Below are positions 1 to 9,414 of a DNA stretch of 64,000 nucleotides, piece by piece (the stretch's first letter is position 1; each line of letters begins with the position of its first letter). The notes under the pieces were generated by a model, which did not search any database, was not told the DNA's origin, and saw nothing but the letters and a program-made list of their open reading frames with translations. The DNA is from Synechocystis sp. PCC 6714 (lineage in GTDB: Bacteria > Cyanobacteriota > Cyanobacteriia > Cyanobacteriales > Microcystaceae). Made by a program: the position numbers and the translations under genes. The DNA lies in assembly GCF_000478825.2 (NCBI RefSeq), contig NZ_CP007542.1:1364001-1428000 (forward strand), read 5' to 3'.

Positions 1-299
1 AATGGATTGCCACCGCCGCCAGTGATGGCATGGTTAGACTATGGGATCAACGGGGCAACCTGCGGGGAGAATTTACCAGTGCCTCCAGTTCATTATTGGG
101 ACTAGGCTTTAACGAGGAAGGGCAATGGTTGCTTGCAGTGGGCCAGAACGGTGACCTCCAAAGTTGGCCCGTCACCCCAGAAAAAGAACGCCTCCGACAA
201 CTGGTGGAACAGGGCTGTAACTGGTTAAAAGACTACTTAGCCACGGAAAGTCAGCCAGACCAATCATATTCCCCTGAATTCTGCCATGGTGACTGGTAA
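1..299 (+). CDS. WD40-repeat protein, C-terminal end (5' truncated by window)
   Basis: The reading frame is open from the window edge, in frame with position 3, to the TAA at 297-299. It begins with a WD40-blade signature (IATAASDGMVRLWD), followed by a second partial blade (LLAVGQNGDLQSWPV). The protein ends with a short tail, LRQLVEQGCNWLKDYL, of the kind found after the propeller of large cyanobacterial WD40 proteins. WD40 propellers are protein-interaction scaffolds, so the partner and role cannot be told from this fragment. The first in-frame ATG (30) is internal to a blade and is not the true start, which lies outside the window. Confidence 0.8.
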   Translation, partial: WIATAASDGMVRLWDQRGNLRGEFTSASSSLLGLGFNEEGQWLLAVGQNGDLQSWPVTPEKERLRQLVEQGCNWLKDYLATESQPDQSYSPEFCHGDW

Positions 300-521
300 C
301 TATTGGCTTCAGTCCACTGCTTATCTGGAATTGGCAAGGTGAAATGGTACTATTTCTGTCCTATTCCAAAGGCCTTTGTCCCTGAACAGGCCCGGGTATT
401 TAAGAAGGCATCAGGCTATTTTGTAATGATCACTCCGCTCCGCGTTCCCCGTTGCTGTTTTTCCATTGTTCCGTCCTCGGGATAGGGGATAATTTAGACG
501 AGAACATTAGGGAGCTTGACC

Positions 522-770
522 ATGCAGAAAGCCGATGAATTTGCCATTCACCTATTTTTGACCAATGGTCATCGGGAGGAGGTGCGCTTCATGACTATTC
601 AGGATTTTCAAAAATGGTACAGCAATGAAGTTGTGCCCAGACATGACTCCCAGGAATTTATCAATGTGCCGATTAAAAATGTCCAGGGTGAGTATATGGT
701 GGTGCGGCCCTCGGCCATTGTGGCCATCCGAGTGGAGCCAATTTTCTTTGGCAGTGTGGAGCGTATGTAG
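522..770 (+). CDS. Small conserved protein of unknown function
   Basis: An 82-residue soluble protein with no recognisable domain, signal peptide or membrane segment. The ATG at 522 is preferred over the TTG at 516 because a GGAG lies at 511-514, a suitable distance from the ATG and too close to the TTG. The sequence is acidic/hydrophobic mixed (NGHREEVRFMTIQDFQKWY) and looks like a small alpha/beta protein. It lies about 70 bp upstream of ntcA on the same strand, and a TATAAT hexamer sits directly after its stop, so the two may be transcribed separately. Function not known to me. Confidence 0.65.
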   Translation: MQKADEFAIHLFLTNGHREEVRFMTIQDFQKWYSNEVVPRHDSQEFINVPIKNVQGEYMVVRPSAIVAIRVEPIFFGSVERM

Positions 771-779
771 TCAATTGTG

Positions 780-785
780 TATAAT
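780..785 (+). promoter_or_regulatory. Candidate -10 box upstream of ntcA
   Basis: A perfect TATAAT occurs 57 bp before the ntcA ATG. No good -35 hexamer sits 16-18 bp upstream, as would be expected for an activator-dependent promoter. ntcA is known to be autoregulated through GTA-N8-TAC sites in several cyanobacteria. The only similar arrangement here, GTA-N9-TAC starting at 779, overlaps this box and has the wrong spacing, so I do not call an NtcA site. Confidence 0.35.
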
Positions 786-842
786 CTCGATACAGAATGG
801 GGTTTTGCACTTCCCTTGATGCCCCCATTACCGTGAGTGTCA

Positions 843-1520
843 ATGGACCAGTCCCTAACCCAAGATCGCCCTCTAGCGGCAGTTTTCCGACGCTTAGGCA
901 ATGAGTTGATGCCCCCGGTGGTGGAAACTTTTGAGCGCAGTAAAACAATTTTTTTCCCCGGCGATCCGGCGGAGCGGGTTTATTTTTTGCTCAAGGGGGC
1001 GGTGAAGTTATCTCGAGTTTACGAGGCCGGTGAGGAAATTACCGTCGCTCTGTTGAGGGAGAACAGTGTTTTTGGGGTACTATCCTTAGTGACAGGGCAA
1101 CGTTCCGACCGTTTTTACCATGCGGTGGCGTTCACTCCGGTGGAGTTACTTTCTGCTCCTATTGAACAGGTGGAACAGGCCCTTAAGGAGCATCCTGACC
1201 TGTCATTGCTGATGTTGCAAGGGCTTTCTTCCCGCATTTTGCAGACGGAAATGATGATTGAAACCCTAGCTCACCGAGATATGGGTTCTCGTTTAGTTAG
1301 CTTTTTGTTAATCCTCTGTCGGGATTTTGGCGTACCGGCTCCAGACGGCATTCGCATTGACCTCAAGTTGTCTCACCAGGCGATCGCCGAAGCCATTGGT
1401 TCTACGAGGGTGACGGTGACCCGCTTGTTGGGGGACTTGCGGGAAGGCAATATGATCTCCATCACAAAAAAGAAAATTACTGTGCATAATCCCGTTGCTC
1501 TCAGTCAACAGTTTACCTAG
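843..1520 (+). CDS. ntcA: Global nitrogen regulator NtcA (CRP/FNR family)
   Basis: A 225-residue CRP-family transcription factor that activates nitrogen-assimilation genes when 2-oxoglutarate signals nitrogen shortage. The N-terminal effector-binding beta-roll covers about residues 25-130 ([20 protein letters not shown]). It is followed by the dimer helix and a C-terminal winged helix-turn-helix at about 170-200 ([20 protein letters not shown]), the highly conserved NtcA recognition helix. The ATG at 843 gives the usual N-terminus [18 protein letters not shown]; the upstream in-frame GTG at 837 adds only two residues. It is followed after 9 bp by the DUF3084 gene, probably co-transcribed. Near-identical to PCC 6803 NtcA as remembered, with small differences near residues 20 and 31. 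Confidence 0.97.
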   Translation: MDQSLTQDRPLAAVFRRLGNELMPPVVETFERSKTIFFPGDPAERVYFLLKGAVKLSRVYEAGEEITVALLRENSVFGVLSLVTGQRSDRFYHAVAFTPVELLSAPIEQVEQALKEHPDLSLLMLQGLSSRILQTEMMIETLAHRDMGSRLVSFLLILCRDFGVPAPDGIRIDLKLSHQAIAEAIGSTRVTVTRLLGDLREGNMISITKKKITVHNPVALSQQFT

Positions 1521-1529
1521 CCCATCCCT

Positions 1530-3005
1530 ATGACCAGTGCTTATATTCTGGTTCTTTCTGTCCTAATTTTGGGCGGTATCATTGCTGCGTTGGGGGATCA
1601 TTTAGGCAGTAAGGTGGGCAAAGCTCGCCTGCGCTTATTTAAACTCCGCCCCCGACAAACAGCGGTGGTGCTGACGGTGATCACTGGCACTCTAATTTCT
1701 GCTTCCACCTTGGGTATTCTCTTCACTTTCAGCAAGTCCCTACGGGAGGGAGTATTTCAACTGGACGACATTCTTGGTCAGCTGAGGGTGGCCAAGGCAG
1801 AATTGGAGGAAGCGAGTCGGGCAAAGGAAGAAATTGAGTCGGAACTGAGTGCGGTGCGCCAAGAACAGCAGTTGGTACAGGAACGGAGTCGGGAGTTGGA
1901 CCGGAACTATAACCAAGCGTTGCAACTATTGCGGCGGGTGTCCCAGCAGTCCCGCAATCTGCGTCGAGAAGTGGCTAATCTTTCCACGGAGAGGGCAGAG
2001 TTAAATGAGCAAAAGGACAACCTGTTGGCCGAGGCTGCGGAACTACAGAGCCAGGTCAAACTGAGGGATCAGGAGTTGTCGAAGCGCCAGGAACGCATTG
2101 CCCAACAAGAACAAGTCCTCACCCGCCAACAGAAGCAGGTGCGCTCATTGGAGCAACGTTTTGCCTCCTTAGAAGCCCAACGCCAACAGCTACAGGCGGA
2201 AATTAATCAACGGGACGCCAAAATTGATCAACTCGACCAGGCGATCGCCGCTAAAGACAATGATATCCAAGTGCGGGAAGACAAGTTGCAGGGGCTAGAA
2301 ACGGAGCTGAGTTTTTTGCAAAGGGAGGTAGAGGAGCTAGAACGTTACTACCAAGATTATCAGGAGTTGCGGGGGCAACAAATCGCCATTTTGCGGGGCC
2401 AATTATTGGCCTTTGGGGCTCTAAAGGTGGTAAATACGGAGGCCATCAGTGGAGCAGTAGATCAACTATTACGCCAAGCTAATCGCACTGCCCTACAACT
2501 AGTCAAAACCCCCAATATGCCAGTGCCCGATGAGCCCATTGTCCGGGTAACCACAGCCCAGGTGGATAACATCAGAAGTCAGCTCCAGCCAGGGCAAGAG
2601 TACGTGATCCGGGTTTTATCGGCGGGCAACTATGTGCAGGAGGAAAGGGAAATTCGTGTCTTTTTTGATGTTGTGCCCAACCGTCAAGTTTTCCGAGAGT
2701 CAGAAACCATTGCTACTATTTCCCTAGAATCTTCTGATTTTAGCGAAGCTGATGTGCAAAAACGAATTGATTATCTGTTGGCGGCGGCCCAATTCCGGGC
2801 TCGGCGGGAGGGAATCCTTGGTCCTATCCAGGTGGAGGATGGTCGCATTAAAACTTTGATCGACTTCATTGAACAACTCCAGCGCCAGTCCGATAATCCC
2901 CCCAATGAAGTGCGGGCGATCGCCGCAGAGAACACTTCCGTGGTGGGACCTCTCAAAATCAGAATTATTGCCCTGCGGGGAAGTCAGGTGGTTTTTGAAA
3001 ACTGA
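1530..3005 (+). CDS. DUF3084 membrane-anchored coiled-coil protein
   Basis: A 491-residue protein with two N-terminal membrane segments (about residues 4-22 and 44-66, around the conserved GDHLGSKVGKARLRLFKLRPRQTA loop). A long heptad-rich coiled coil follows from about 80 to 280, with many E/Q/L/R repeats. A C-terminal globular domain (about 290-491) ends in GPLKIRIIALRGSQVVFEN. This architecture is DUF3084, found widely in cyanobacteria and some other bacteria; I know of no established function. The nine-base gap after ntcA suggests a shared transcript, as I recall for PCC 6803, where the same neighbour follows ntcA. An envelope-structural or scaffolding role is inference only. Confidence 0.85.
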   Translation: MTSAYILVLSVLILGGIIAALGDHLGSKVGKARLRLFKLRPRQTAVVLTVITGTLISASTLGILFTFSKSLREGVFQLDDILGQLRVAKAELEEASRAKEEIESELSAVRQEQQLVQERSRELDRNYNQALQLLRRVSQQSRNLRREVANLSTERAELNEQKDNLLAEAAELQSQVKLRDQELSKRQERIAQQEQVLTRQQKQVRSLEQRFASLEAQRQQLQAEINQRDAKIDQLDQAIAAKDNDIQVREDKLQGLETELSFLQREVEELERYYQDYQELRGQQIAILRGQLLAFGALKVVNTEAISGAVDQLLRQANRTALQLVKTPNMPVPDEPIVRVTTAQVDNIRSQLQPGQEYVIRVLSAGNYVQEEREIRVFFDVVPNRQVFRESETIATISLESSDFSEADVQKRIDYLLAAAQFRARREGILGPIQVEDGRIKTLIDFIEQLQRQSDNPPNEVRAIAAENTSVVGPLKIRIIALRGSQVVFEN

Positions 3006-3097
3006 TAACCACTTTGCCCAATCAACCCACTAACCAACGATGCCCACGGTCAACCGCATCAACGGATTGGCTGGCCTGGGGGGGCTGACTACCATGA

Positions 3098-3697
3098 CTA
3101 CCAGAGGGTGTTTTTGGGATCAATCTGCCGGTCGTCCATGGAGGGCGTTCTGACGGGGGGAGGCAGAGGTGGTAATGGTACAGATCGCCGTTCATTAATG
3201 GTGGAAGGAGGCGGAGTTTGGGCAGTGGTCAATTTTAAAAAAGCTTGCCTTAATAAGGGCAAACAATTTTCCCAGGTGACCTCCTTATTCACCGGCTCCA
3301 AGAGACGGTAACGCTTGAGTAATTCTTGAATTTGTCCCAGGGTATTTTCCGCCCCTCGATAGTTCACCTCAATTTCCGAAACGATGGGTTCTGAACTGCG
3401 TAAAGGATCCCTCTCCACTGCGGCGATCGCCCGACGAACAGCGGAAGTTAGCTCACTGCGATATTGGCGGGCTGCCACCCGTCGTTGCTCTTCCACCCCC
3501 TTAACACTGGAAGCATAGAGGGGAGGCAAACGGTTGAGGGCATAGGTGGCCACCTCCGTCAGATTGAGATAATTTCTCAGGTTTTTGGGGTAGAAACGGA
3601 GTTGCTTATCAATCTCCTCATAGACCAACGTTTCCATCACATTGACATGAACGCCGGAACTGACTGGGGCGGGAGACTCGGAAGCGAGAAAATCCAT
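3098..3697 (-). CDS. ComFB-domain protein (possible cyclic-di-nucleotide receptor)
   Basis: A 199-residue protein with a ComFB-like core at about residues 18-75: VHVNVMETLVYEEIDKQL, then ALNRLPPLYASSVKG, which matches the family's NVME...ALNrLPP..Y pattern. ComFB proteins of cyanobacteria have been described as c-di-GMP/c-di-AMP receptors affecting motility and competence. The core cysteines that usually bind zinc in bacterial ComFB (CxxC type) are not visible here. A second helical region (80-150) and a proline-rich, disordered tail follow. The gene is convergent with the DUF3084 gene and divergent from proS. Ligand binding is inference. Confidence 0.75.
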   Translation of the reverse strand: MDFLASESPAPVSSGVHVNVMETLVYEEIDKQLRFYPKNLRNYLNLTEVATYALNRLPPLYASSVKGVEEQRRVAARQYRSELTSAVRRAIAAVERDPLRSSEPIVSEIEVNYRGAENTLGQIQELLKRYRLLEPVNKEVTWENCLPLLRQAFLKLTTAQTPPPSTINERRSVPLPPLPPPVRTPSMDDRQIDPKNTLW

Positions 3698-3909
3698 GGC
3701 AGAGAGTTGGGACAGTGACGACTAGGGGAAGAAAAATATCACAGGGTAGCAGGTTCCAAAAAGTAAGGAGGAAAATACTGAAAAAATATCTTCCTGGATT
3801 CAGGGGTCACTCTGATTTTAGCCGAATTGAGCGATTCTCGGTGTGCCAGTTCAACACAATTTAACCAGTGTGGGATAATGTAACATTCCGTCATTTACCT
3901 AGGTTTACT

Positions 3910-5721
3910 ATGCGACTGTCCCAGATGCTCTTTGTTACCCTCAGAGACGATCCGGCGGATGCGGAAATTCCCAGTCATAAACTTTTGGTAAGAGCTGGAT
4001 TTATTCGCCGTTTGGGCAGTGGTCTGTATGCCTATTTGCCACTGATGTGGCGGGTGCTGGAAAAAGTTAAGCGCATTGTCCAGGAAGAAATGAATCGCAC
4101 TGGGGCCCAGGAATGTTTATTGCCCCAACTACAGCCGTCGGAGCTGTGGAAAATGTCGGGGCGTTGGGATACCTATACGGAATCTGAGGGCATTATGTTT
4201 GCCCTACGGGATCGGCTGGAACGGGAATTGGGCCTAGGCCCCACCCACGAAGAAGTGATTACGGCGATCGCCAAGGAAATGATCCGTTCCTATCGTCAAT
4301 TGCCGGTGAATTTATATCAAATCCAGACTAAATTCAGAGATGAAATTCGTCCCCGTTTTGGGCTGATGCGGGGGCGGGAATTCATTATGAAAGATGCCTA
4401 TTCTTTCCACAGTGACGAAATTAGTTTAAAGGCAACCTACGGGGCCATGGACCAGGCCTACAGAAACATTTTTAGCCGCTGTGGGCTAGATTTCCGGGCG
4501 GTGGATGCGGATTCCGGGGCGATCGGTGGTTCTGGCTCCCAGGAATTTATGGTGCTAGCGGATGTCGGGGAAGATGAAATTCTTTACACCGACGATGGTT
4601 TATATGCTGCCAATGTGGAAAAAGCGGTGTCTCTCCCCTCCGATGCCAAGCCCTCCCCTTTCAGTGGGTACAAAAAACAGTCAGCCCCTGATACCGCCAC
4701 GATCGCCAAGATGTGTCAATGCCTGGACTGTGACCCCAGCAATGTGGTGAAAAATGTTCTATATCAAGCGGTCTACAATAACGGCAAGACGGTTTTGGTA
4801 CTGGTGAGCATTCGGGGTGATCAAGAAGTCAACGAAGTGAAGTTGACTAATGAGTTAACTAAGTTAGCGGTCAACTATGAAAGTAGTAATGTTTTAAATC
4901 TCATTGTTCCCGATAAAAACGAACAGCAAAAATGGTCTACAAAATCTTTACCTTTGGGCTATATTTCCCCTGGCATTAGTGATGATTACATTGCCACAAA
5001 TAAACAGGTAGTAGGCAAATTTCTCCGTCTTGTGGATCAGACCGCAGTGGAGTTGACCAACTTTGCCACCGGGGCCGATGAAGTTGATTACCATGTCACC
5101 GGAGCTAACTGGGGCACCGACTTTATCCTCCCCAAACTGGTGGTGGATGTGCGTAAGGCCCTAGTCGGCGATCGCCCGGTGCACGATCCCACGGGGGAAG
5201 TGAAAAGTGCTCGGGGCATAGAAGTGGGGCATATTTTCCAGTTGGGTACCAAATATTCCCAAGCCATGGGAGCTACCTTTACCAACGAACAGGGAGAGGA
5301 AAAACCCTTGGTCATGGGTTGTTACGGCATTGGCGTATCCCGTTTAGCCCAAGCTGCTGTTGAGCAACGTTACGACAAAGACGGCATTATCTGGCCCACG
5401 GCGATCGCCCCCTATGAAGTAGTGATCGTGGTGCCCAACGTCGGGGATGGGGAACAAATGCAGGTGGCGGAGCAAATTTATACGGAATTACAAGCTGCTG
5501 GGGTGGATGTCCTGCTTGATGACCGCAACGAACGGGCTGGGGTTAAATTCAAAGATTCGGAACTAGTTGGTATTCCCTACCGCATTGTCACTGGCAAATC
5601 CCTCAAACAGGGCCAGTTGGAAGTGGTTAAGCGGGCCGATAAAAGCGTTGAAAATTTGGCGATCGCCGCAGTGGTACCCACCCTAACAGCTTGGATCCAA
5701 GCCGATAAAAAAGCTAGTTAA
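3910..5721 (+). CDS. proS: Prolyl-tRNA synthetase, bacterial type with editing insertion
   Basis: A 603-residue class II aminoacyl-tRNA synthetase charging tRNA-Pro in the cytoplasm. Motif 1/2 region: [30 protein letters not shown] and [27 protein letters not shown] long insertion (about 230-400) is the YbaK-like editing domain that distinguishes the bacterial form. Motif 3 is [11 protein letters not shown] near 435, followed by a C-terminal anticodon-binding domain ([13 protein letters not shown] onwards). I chose the ATG at 3910 because [20 protein letters not shown] is the family N-terminus; the upstream frame from 3868 is an extension without conservation. It is monocistronic here, about 210 bp from the divergent ComFB-like gene. 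Confidence 0.97.
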   Translation: MRLSQMLFVTLRDDPADAEIPSHKLLVRAGFIRRLGSGLYAYLPLMWRVLEKVKRIVQEEMNRTGAQECLLPQLQPSELWKMSGRWDTYTESEGIMFALRDRLERELGLGPTHEEVITAIAKEMIRSYRQLPVNLYQIQTKFRDEIRPRFGLMRGREFIMKDAYSFHSDEISLKATYGAMDQAYRNIFSRCGLDFRAVDADSGAIGGSGSQEFMVLADVGEDEILYTDDGLYAANVEKAVSLPSDAKPSPFSGYKKQSAPDTATIAKMCQCLDCDPSNVVKNVLYQAVYNNGKTVLVLVSIRGDQEVNEVKLTNELTKLAVNYESSNVLNLIVPDKNEQQKWSTKSLPLGYISPGISDDYIATNKQVVGKFLRLVDQTAVELTNFATGADEVDYHVTGANWGTDFILPKLVVDVRKALVGDRPVHDPTGEVKSARGIEVGHIFQLGTKYSQAMGATFTNEQGEEKPLVMGCYGIGVSRLAQAAVEQRYDKDGIIWPTAIAPYEVVIVVPNVGDGEQMQVAEQIYTELQAAGVDVLLDDRNERAGVKFKDSELVGIPYRIVTGKSLKQGQLEVVKRADKSVENLAIAAVVPTLTAWIQADKKAS

Positions 5722-5849
5722 AATTCCCCACCATCAAAGTCAGTCCAGTTGCAGAAATAGCACTCTTTTGCCCCAGGCTTTTAGGGGAAAATGCTATGGT
5801 CAATATGTCTTGAATATCTTGAATCACCTTTTCAAGGGGGTAGGTTGTG

Positions 5850-6317
5850 ATGAAATCTTTACTGCGGGGTGTTGCTCTGTCAGGGTCGATATTACTGGCC
5901 ACAGGGGGCTATGGATTGACAGCCTCAGCCCAAGTCGCCCCGGGGGACAATATACCTACTGTGGAAGAAGCCTTGGATAATCCAGATGTGGATGACATTA
6001 CCGATCAGCCCGACCAGTTGATTACCTGGGTGTGTAAAAGTGGCGATAAAACCGTAGCAGTGGAAGTCAAAGAACTTCAAAACTGGCAAGAAACTGTTGA
6101 CCCAGACCAAACTTGGCAATGTGAACAGAACATTCCTGTCGTTGATCCAGGAGACTCCACTTTTTCCTGTGAAACCAATGCCACCATGGGCCTAATCACC
6201 GTTTTCTGGCTGGAAGGGGAAGGTGGCAAGGCAGAAATGACAAGCTGGATGAATAATTTGGCCAACAACCAAAATATGGTCTGTACCCATGGGCAAACTA
6301 ATCCCTTTTGGGAATAG
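5850..6317 (+). CDS. Small secreted protein of unknown function
   Basis: A 155-residue protein starting at the ATG 5850 (a GTG three bases upstream is also in frame; AAGGGGG ends about ten bases upstream). Residues 1-28 form a clear Sec signal peptide: MKS, a hydrophobic core, then LTASA, with likely cleavage before QVAPGD. The mature part is acidic and has four cysteines (WVCKSGD, TWQCEQN, TFSCETN, NMVCTHG), suggesting two disulfides in the periplasm. No family recognised. It lies between proS and the protease gene hhoB on the same strand, but gaps of about 130 bp on each side argue against a tight operon. Confidence 0.75.
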   Translation: MKSLLRGVALSGSILLATGGYGLTASAQVAPGDNIPTVEEALDNPDVDDITDQPDQLITWVCKSGDKTVAVEVKELQNWQETVDPDQTWQCEQNIPVVDPGDSTFSCETNATMGLITVFWLEGEGGKAEMTSWMNNLANNQNMVCTHGQTNPFWE

Positions 6318-6443
6318 CAATTGATGTTTCTATTCGGGTGAGTTAGGGGGACGCTGTTTTCGGCCTTGGATAACAGTTTCCCTGGCTCCACTTTGTTAAT
6401 TTGTTTTTGTTAAAGTTAAAGCATTGACTATTAACAGTTTTCC

Positions 6444-7688
6444 ATGGCAATTCATCTGAAGGCATCACATTTCGGCGTGGCGTTCCTTTTGCTACTGTGC
6501 GGCGGGGCGATCGGTGCCGCAGGGGGACGCTATCTTCTGTCTTCAGGCCCAACCTATTCTACCGAGAACCCTTCGGCCAGCACTGGTGCTGAAAGTTTCT
6601 CCCCAAAGGATGAAAATTACCGCAGTGCCCTCCCCTTGTCTCTACCTCGTTCCCCCCAGGATGATGGGGAGTTAAATTTTATTGCCCGGGCTGTGCAGAA
6701 AATTGGCCCCGCGGTGGTCAGAATCGATGCGGAGAGAGTGACCAACACTGAGAATAATCCCATCCAGGATCAACCATTTTTTCGTCGCTTTTTTGGCGAA
6801 GAAATGCCCCCTAACCCCGATCCTAGGGAACAAGGCACTGGCTCTGGTTTTATCCTGAGTGCTAACGGGGAAGTTTTAACCAATGCCCATGTGGTAGAAG
6901 GGGCAAGCACCGTTAAGGTCACCCTCAAAGATGGTTCTGTCCTGGAAGGTAAAGTGGTAGGCATTGATACCATGACCGATGTGGCGGTGGTGAAAGTTGA
7001 AGCAGAAAATTTGCCCGTGGTGGAAATTGGCCAATCCGATCGCCTGCAGGCGGGGGAATGGGCCATCGCCATTGGTAATCCCTTGGGTTTAGACAACACT
7101 GTTACGGTAGGCATTATCAGTGCCCTGGGGCGTTCCAGTTCCGAGGTAGGGGTGCCGGACAAAAGGGTGCGTTTTATCCAAACCGATGCCGCCATTAATC
7201 CGGGTAATTCCGGTGGCCCTTTGCTTAATGCGAAAGGGGAAGTGATTGGAGTCAACACTGCCATCCGGGCCGATGCCCAGGGGCTAGGATTTGCCATTCC
7301 CATTCAAACAGCCCAAAATGTGGCCGAGAATTTATTCGCCAAGGGCAAAATGGAGCATCCCTACCTTGGCATCCACATGGTTACCCTCTCTCCAGAAATG
7401 ACCAAGCAGTTGCGGGCTAGTGGGGAATTACCAGCCGGCGTGACAGCAGAAACAGGAGTTTTAATTGTCCAAGTTAGCCAAGGTTCTCCCGCAGCCCAAG
7501 CAGGATTAGCGACCGGAGACATTATTCTCGAAGTGGGGGGAGTGGGGGTTAAAACGGCCACTGACGTTCAAGAACGGGTGGAAGTCAGCCAAATTGGAGA
7601 ACCATTGGCGATCGCCGTTAAGCGTCGGGATAAACAGGAAATGATCGCGGTGCGACCGGGGCCTTTTCCCGAAGACTTTAACCGTTAG
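6444..7688 (+). CDS. hhoB: Periplasmic DegP/HtrA-type serine protease HhoB
   Basis: A 414-residue Deg protease. Residues 9-30 are a hydrophobic export/anchor segment. The trypsin-like domain (about 75-280) carries the triad His149 (LTNAHVVEGA), Asp179 (TMTDVAVVKVE) and Ser256 (INPGNSGGPLL). A single PDZ domain covers about 310-405 (HPYLGIHMV, GSPAAQAGLATGDIILEVGG). Cyanobacteria usually carry three paralogues (HtrA, HhoA, HhoB) that act on misfolded envelope proteins under light and heat stress. The assignment to HhoB rests on remembered sequence and on the proS/small secreted protein context, so a paralogue swap is possible. Catalytic residues are intact. Confidence 0.88.
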   Translation: MAIHLKASHFGVAFLLLLCGGAIGAAGGRYLLSSGPTYSTENPSASTGAESFSPKDENYRSALPLSLPRSPQDDGELNFIARAVQKIGPAVVRIDAERVTNTENNPIQDQPFFRRFFGEEMPPNPDPREQGTGSGFILSANGEVLTNAHVVEGASTVKVTLKDGSVLEGKVVGIDTMTDVAVVKVEAENLPVVEIGQSDRLQAGEWAIAIGNPLGLDNTVTVGIISALGRSSSEVGVPDKRVRFIQTDAAINPGNSGGPLLNAKGEVIGVNTAIRADAQGLGFAIPIQTAQNVAENLFAKGKMEHPYLGIHMVTLSPEMTKQLRASGELPAGVTAETGVLIVQVSQGSPAAQAGLATGDIILEVGGVGVKTATDVQERVEVSQIGEPLAIAVKRRDKQEMIAVRPGPFPEDFNR

Positions 7689-7732
7689 GGCAAACCCAAT
7701 TTGTTCTTGAATATCAAATTATCTCTCTATCC

Positions 7733-8317
7733 TTATCCTTGGCGATGGTTGAATTTCCACAGGGCACTGGAAACCCAATTGGTGAGAATATGGGCCACAA
7801 TGGGCACCAATAAATTACCACTGGCGATCGCCCCATAGCCCAGCACCAGCCCCACCACCGTTGCCCAAACCACGTAGGGCCATTGTTCCGTACTGCTGAG
7901 GTGTAAAACGCCAAATACTAAGCTAGAAACCACCACCGCCAAAACACCTCCCCCCAAAGCGGAAAGCATCACTCCCCGAAACAGTAATTCTTCGCTTAAA
8001 CCGGGCAATAGTCCCAACCAGAGCAAGTCTGCCCACACTAAGGGTTTAATGACAAAGGCGAGATAGGCATCGGCACTGGCACGATAGGCGGGCCAAACCC
8101 GATAGATCAATCCACTGGTCAGAATAATTGCCGCTGCCAAGCCCAACCCTAATAAAGCATCTGGGACATTGAAACTGATTTTCAATAGGGTGACATCCCC
8201 CCACCACTGCCAAAGTTTAGCAATGATCAGCAGTAACACCGCTGTGAATCCCATCACCGCCAGAATTTGGGTACGGCTCAGGGGTTCCATTTCGGAAGGA
8301 CTATTGGATGAAGACAC
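7733..8317 (-). CDS. CPBP family intramembrane metalloprotease
   Basis: A 194-residue integral membrane protein with about five hydrophobic segments. The CPBP (CAAX protease/bacteriocin-processing) signature is present: EELLFRGVML at about residues 109-118 (the EExxxR motif), FGVLHL near 135, and a C-terminal IVAHILTNWVSSAL with a further conserved His/Asn. These residues form the Glu/His intramembrane active site, related to Rce1. Substrates in cyanobacteria are unknown. It starts six bases after the stop of the DUF3326 gene on the same strand, so the pair is almost certainly co-transcribed. Confidence 0.88.
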   Translation of the reverse strand: MSSSNSPSEMEPLSRTQILAVMGFTAVLLLIIAKLWQWWGDVTLLKISFNVPDALLGLGLAAAIILTSGLIYRVWPAYRASADAYLAFVIKPLVWADLLWLGLLPGLSEELLFRGVMLSALGGGVLAVVVSSLVFGVLHLSSTEQWPYVVWATVVGLVLGYGAIASGNLLVPIVAHILTNWVSSALWKFNHRQG

Positions 8318-8323
8318 AGATAT

Positions 8324-9370
8324 TTAGGGTAGGCGGTGGAGAGCAGGAAAATTCGGTTGGAAACAATCGAGGTTAATGCCGGCCCGATGGGCACAGAGCA
8401 CTCCGATCGCCTCTAGATAAGAGTTTACCCTAACCACAGAAATGCCTAGGTCTTCGGGATAGACTTCTAGCTGGGTGGAATTATTTTCCACGGCAATAAT
8501 ACGAGCCGAAGTGTCACTAAAACTCATCAGGGCGGAACCACCGCAGGCACTGGCGGGTACAACCAGCGCATTCACATCCCGATTCCAAAGGGTTTGGCTG
8601 TTACTGTTGGGAAACCTTTGGTAATGGGGAGCCCGGCTTAGCCCCATCAACACACAGGGTAAAAAGGTGTAGCCCAATTCCTCCGCCGCTGACCGGGGGG
8701 AAATGTCTGGATCTAGAGGCAAAGGACTCAACGCTGGGGCATGGGCACAGGGCACTTGAAATTGCCGCACAATTAAATGGGAAATCACCGCTTCTGCCCC
8801 TGACAAGGGATCCACCCCATGGCCATGGCGATAATCGGTCAAAATCTGACTGCCCACATCATCGGGGAAACGGGCAATGACGGCGATCGCCTGGGCTTTG
8901 GTTTGGGTTAGTAATTTATCGGCAGCTCGCAATAAACTTTCTGGGTTGGCAATGGTCCCCCAACTGGTGCTGGAGTCCGACAGGCGCAATTCCACCCCCA
9001 AAGGCTCATCGGTGATAACGTAATCAGTCAGGGTCAAACCTAGGGTTGCCCGGGCCCCGTCCGCCACCTGGAGATGGCGCCAAAGTAAATCATCTTCAAT
9101 GCCCTGGTCAAAAATTAGGCCGATGGCGTTGTTACCCACAGGAGTTAAACCCCAATCCCCCTGGGCAAAACGATCCAGGGCGTAACCTTCCACGTACAAA
9201 GCATTGGCAATGGGGTAGTAAAGCTGGGCCCCGTTCAATACATTGGGATGGGTAATGAGGCGATCGCACACCTGGGAAATGGCCCTGGCGATCGGTAAAG
9301 CATCCCCGGCATAGCCACCAATGGCAGCCCCCACCCCAGTGGGAATAATTAAAGTGACGTTGTAACTCAA
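8324..9370 (-). CDS. DUF3326 family protein
   Basis: A 348-residue soluble protein, conserved mainly in cyanobacteria as DUF3326. The glycine-rich N-terminus (LIIPTGVGAAIGGYAGDALPIAR) looks like a nucleotide- or cofactor-binding loop. Conserved blocks include GLIFDQGIEDD, HGVDPLSGAEAVISHLIV and ALVVPASACGGSALMSF. No biochemical role is known to me. The CPBP protease gene follows after six bases, and a short conserved gene lies about 45 bp upstream on the same strand, giving a likely three-gene transcript. Confidence 0.8.
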   Translation of the reverse strand: MSYNVTLIIPTGVGAAIGGYAGDALPIARAISQVCDRLITHPNVLNGAQLYYPIANALYVEGYALDRFAQGDWGLTPVGNNAIGLIFDQGIEDDLLWRHLQVADGARATLGLTLTDYVITDEPLGVELRLSDSSTSWGTIANPESLLRAADKLLTQTKAQAIAVIARFPDDVGSQILTDYRHGHGVDPLSGAEAVISHLIVRQFQVPCAHAPALSPLPLDPDISPRSAAEELGYTFLPCVLMGLSRAPHYQRFPNSNSQTLWNRDVNALVVPASACGGSALMSFSDTSARIIAVENNSTQLEVYPEDLGISVVRVNSYLEAIGVLCAHRAGINLDCFQPNFPALHRLP

Positions 9371-9414
9371 AGTGACTGTAAAGGACTGGAATTTTTCGGT
9401 CTGGATCGCTTGAT

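Noticed and set aside
779-794. Possible NtcA autoregulatory site (GTA...TAC) upstream of ntcA
   Set aside because: The spacer is nine bases rather than eight, and the site overlaps the TATAAT -10 candidate, where activation would not be expected.
5770-5800. Hairpin TTTTGCCCC/GGGGAAAA after proS
   Set aside because: No T-run follows, and the stem is interrupted, so I do not call a terminator.
9046-9255. Plus-strand proline-rich frame within the DUF3326 gene
   Set aside because: Antisense to a conserved gene and without a ribosome-binding site.
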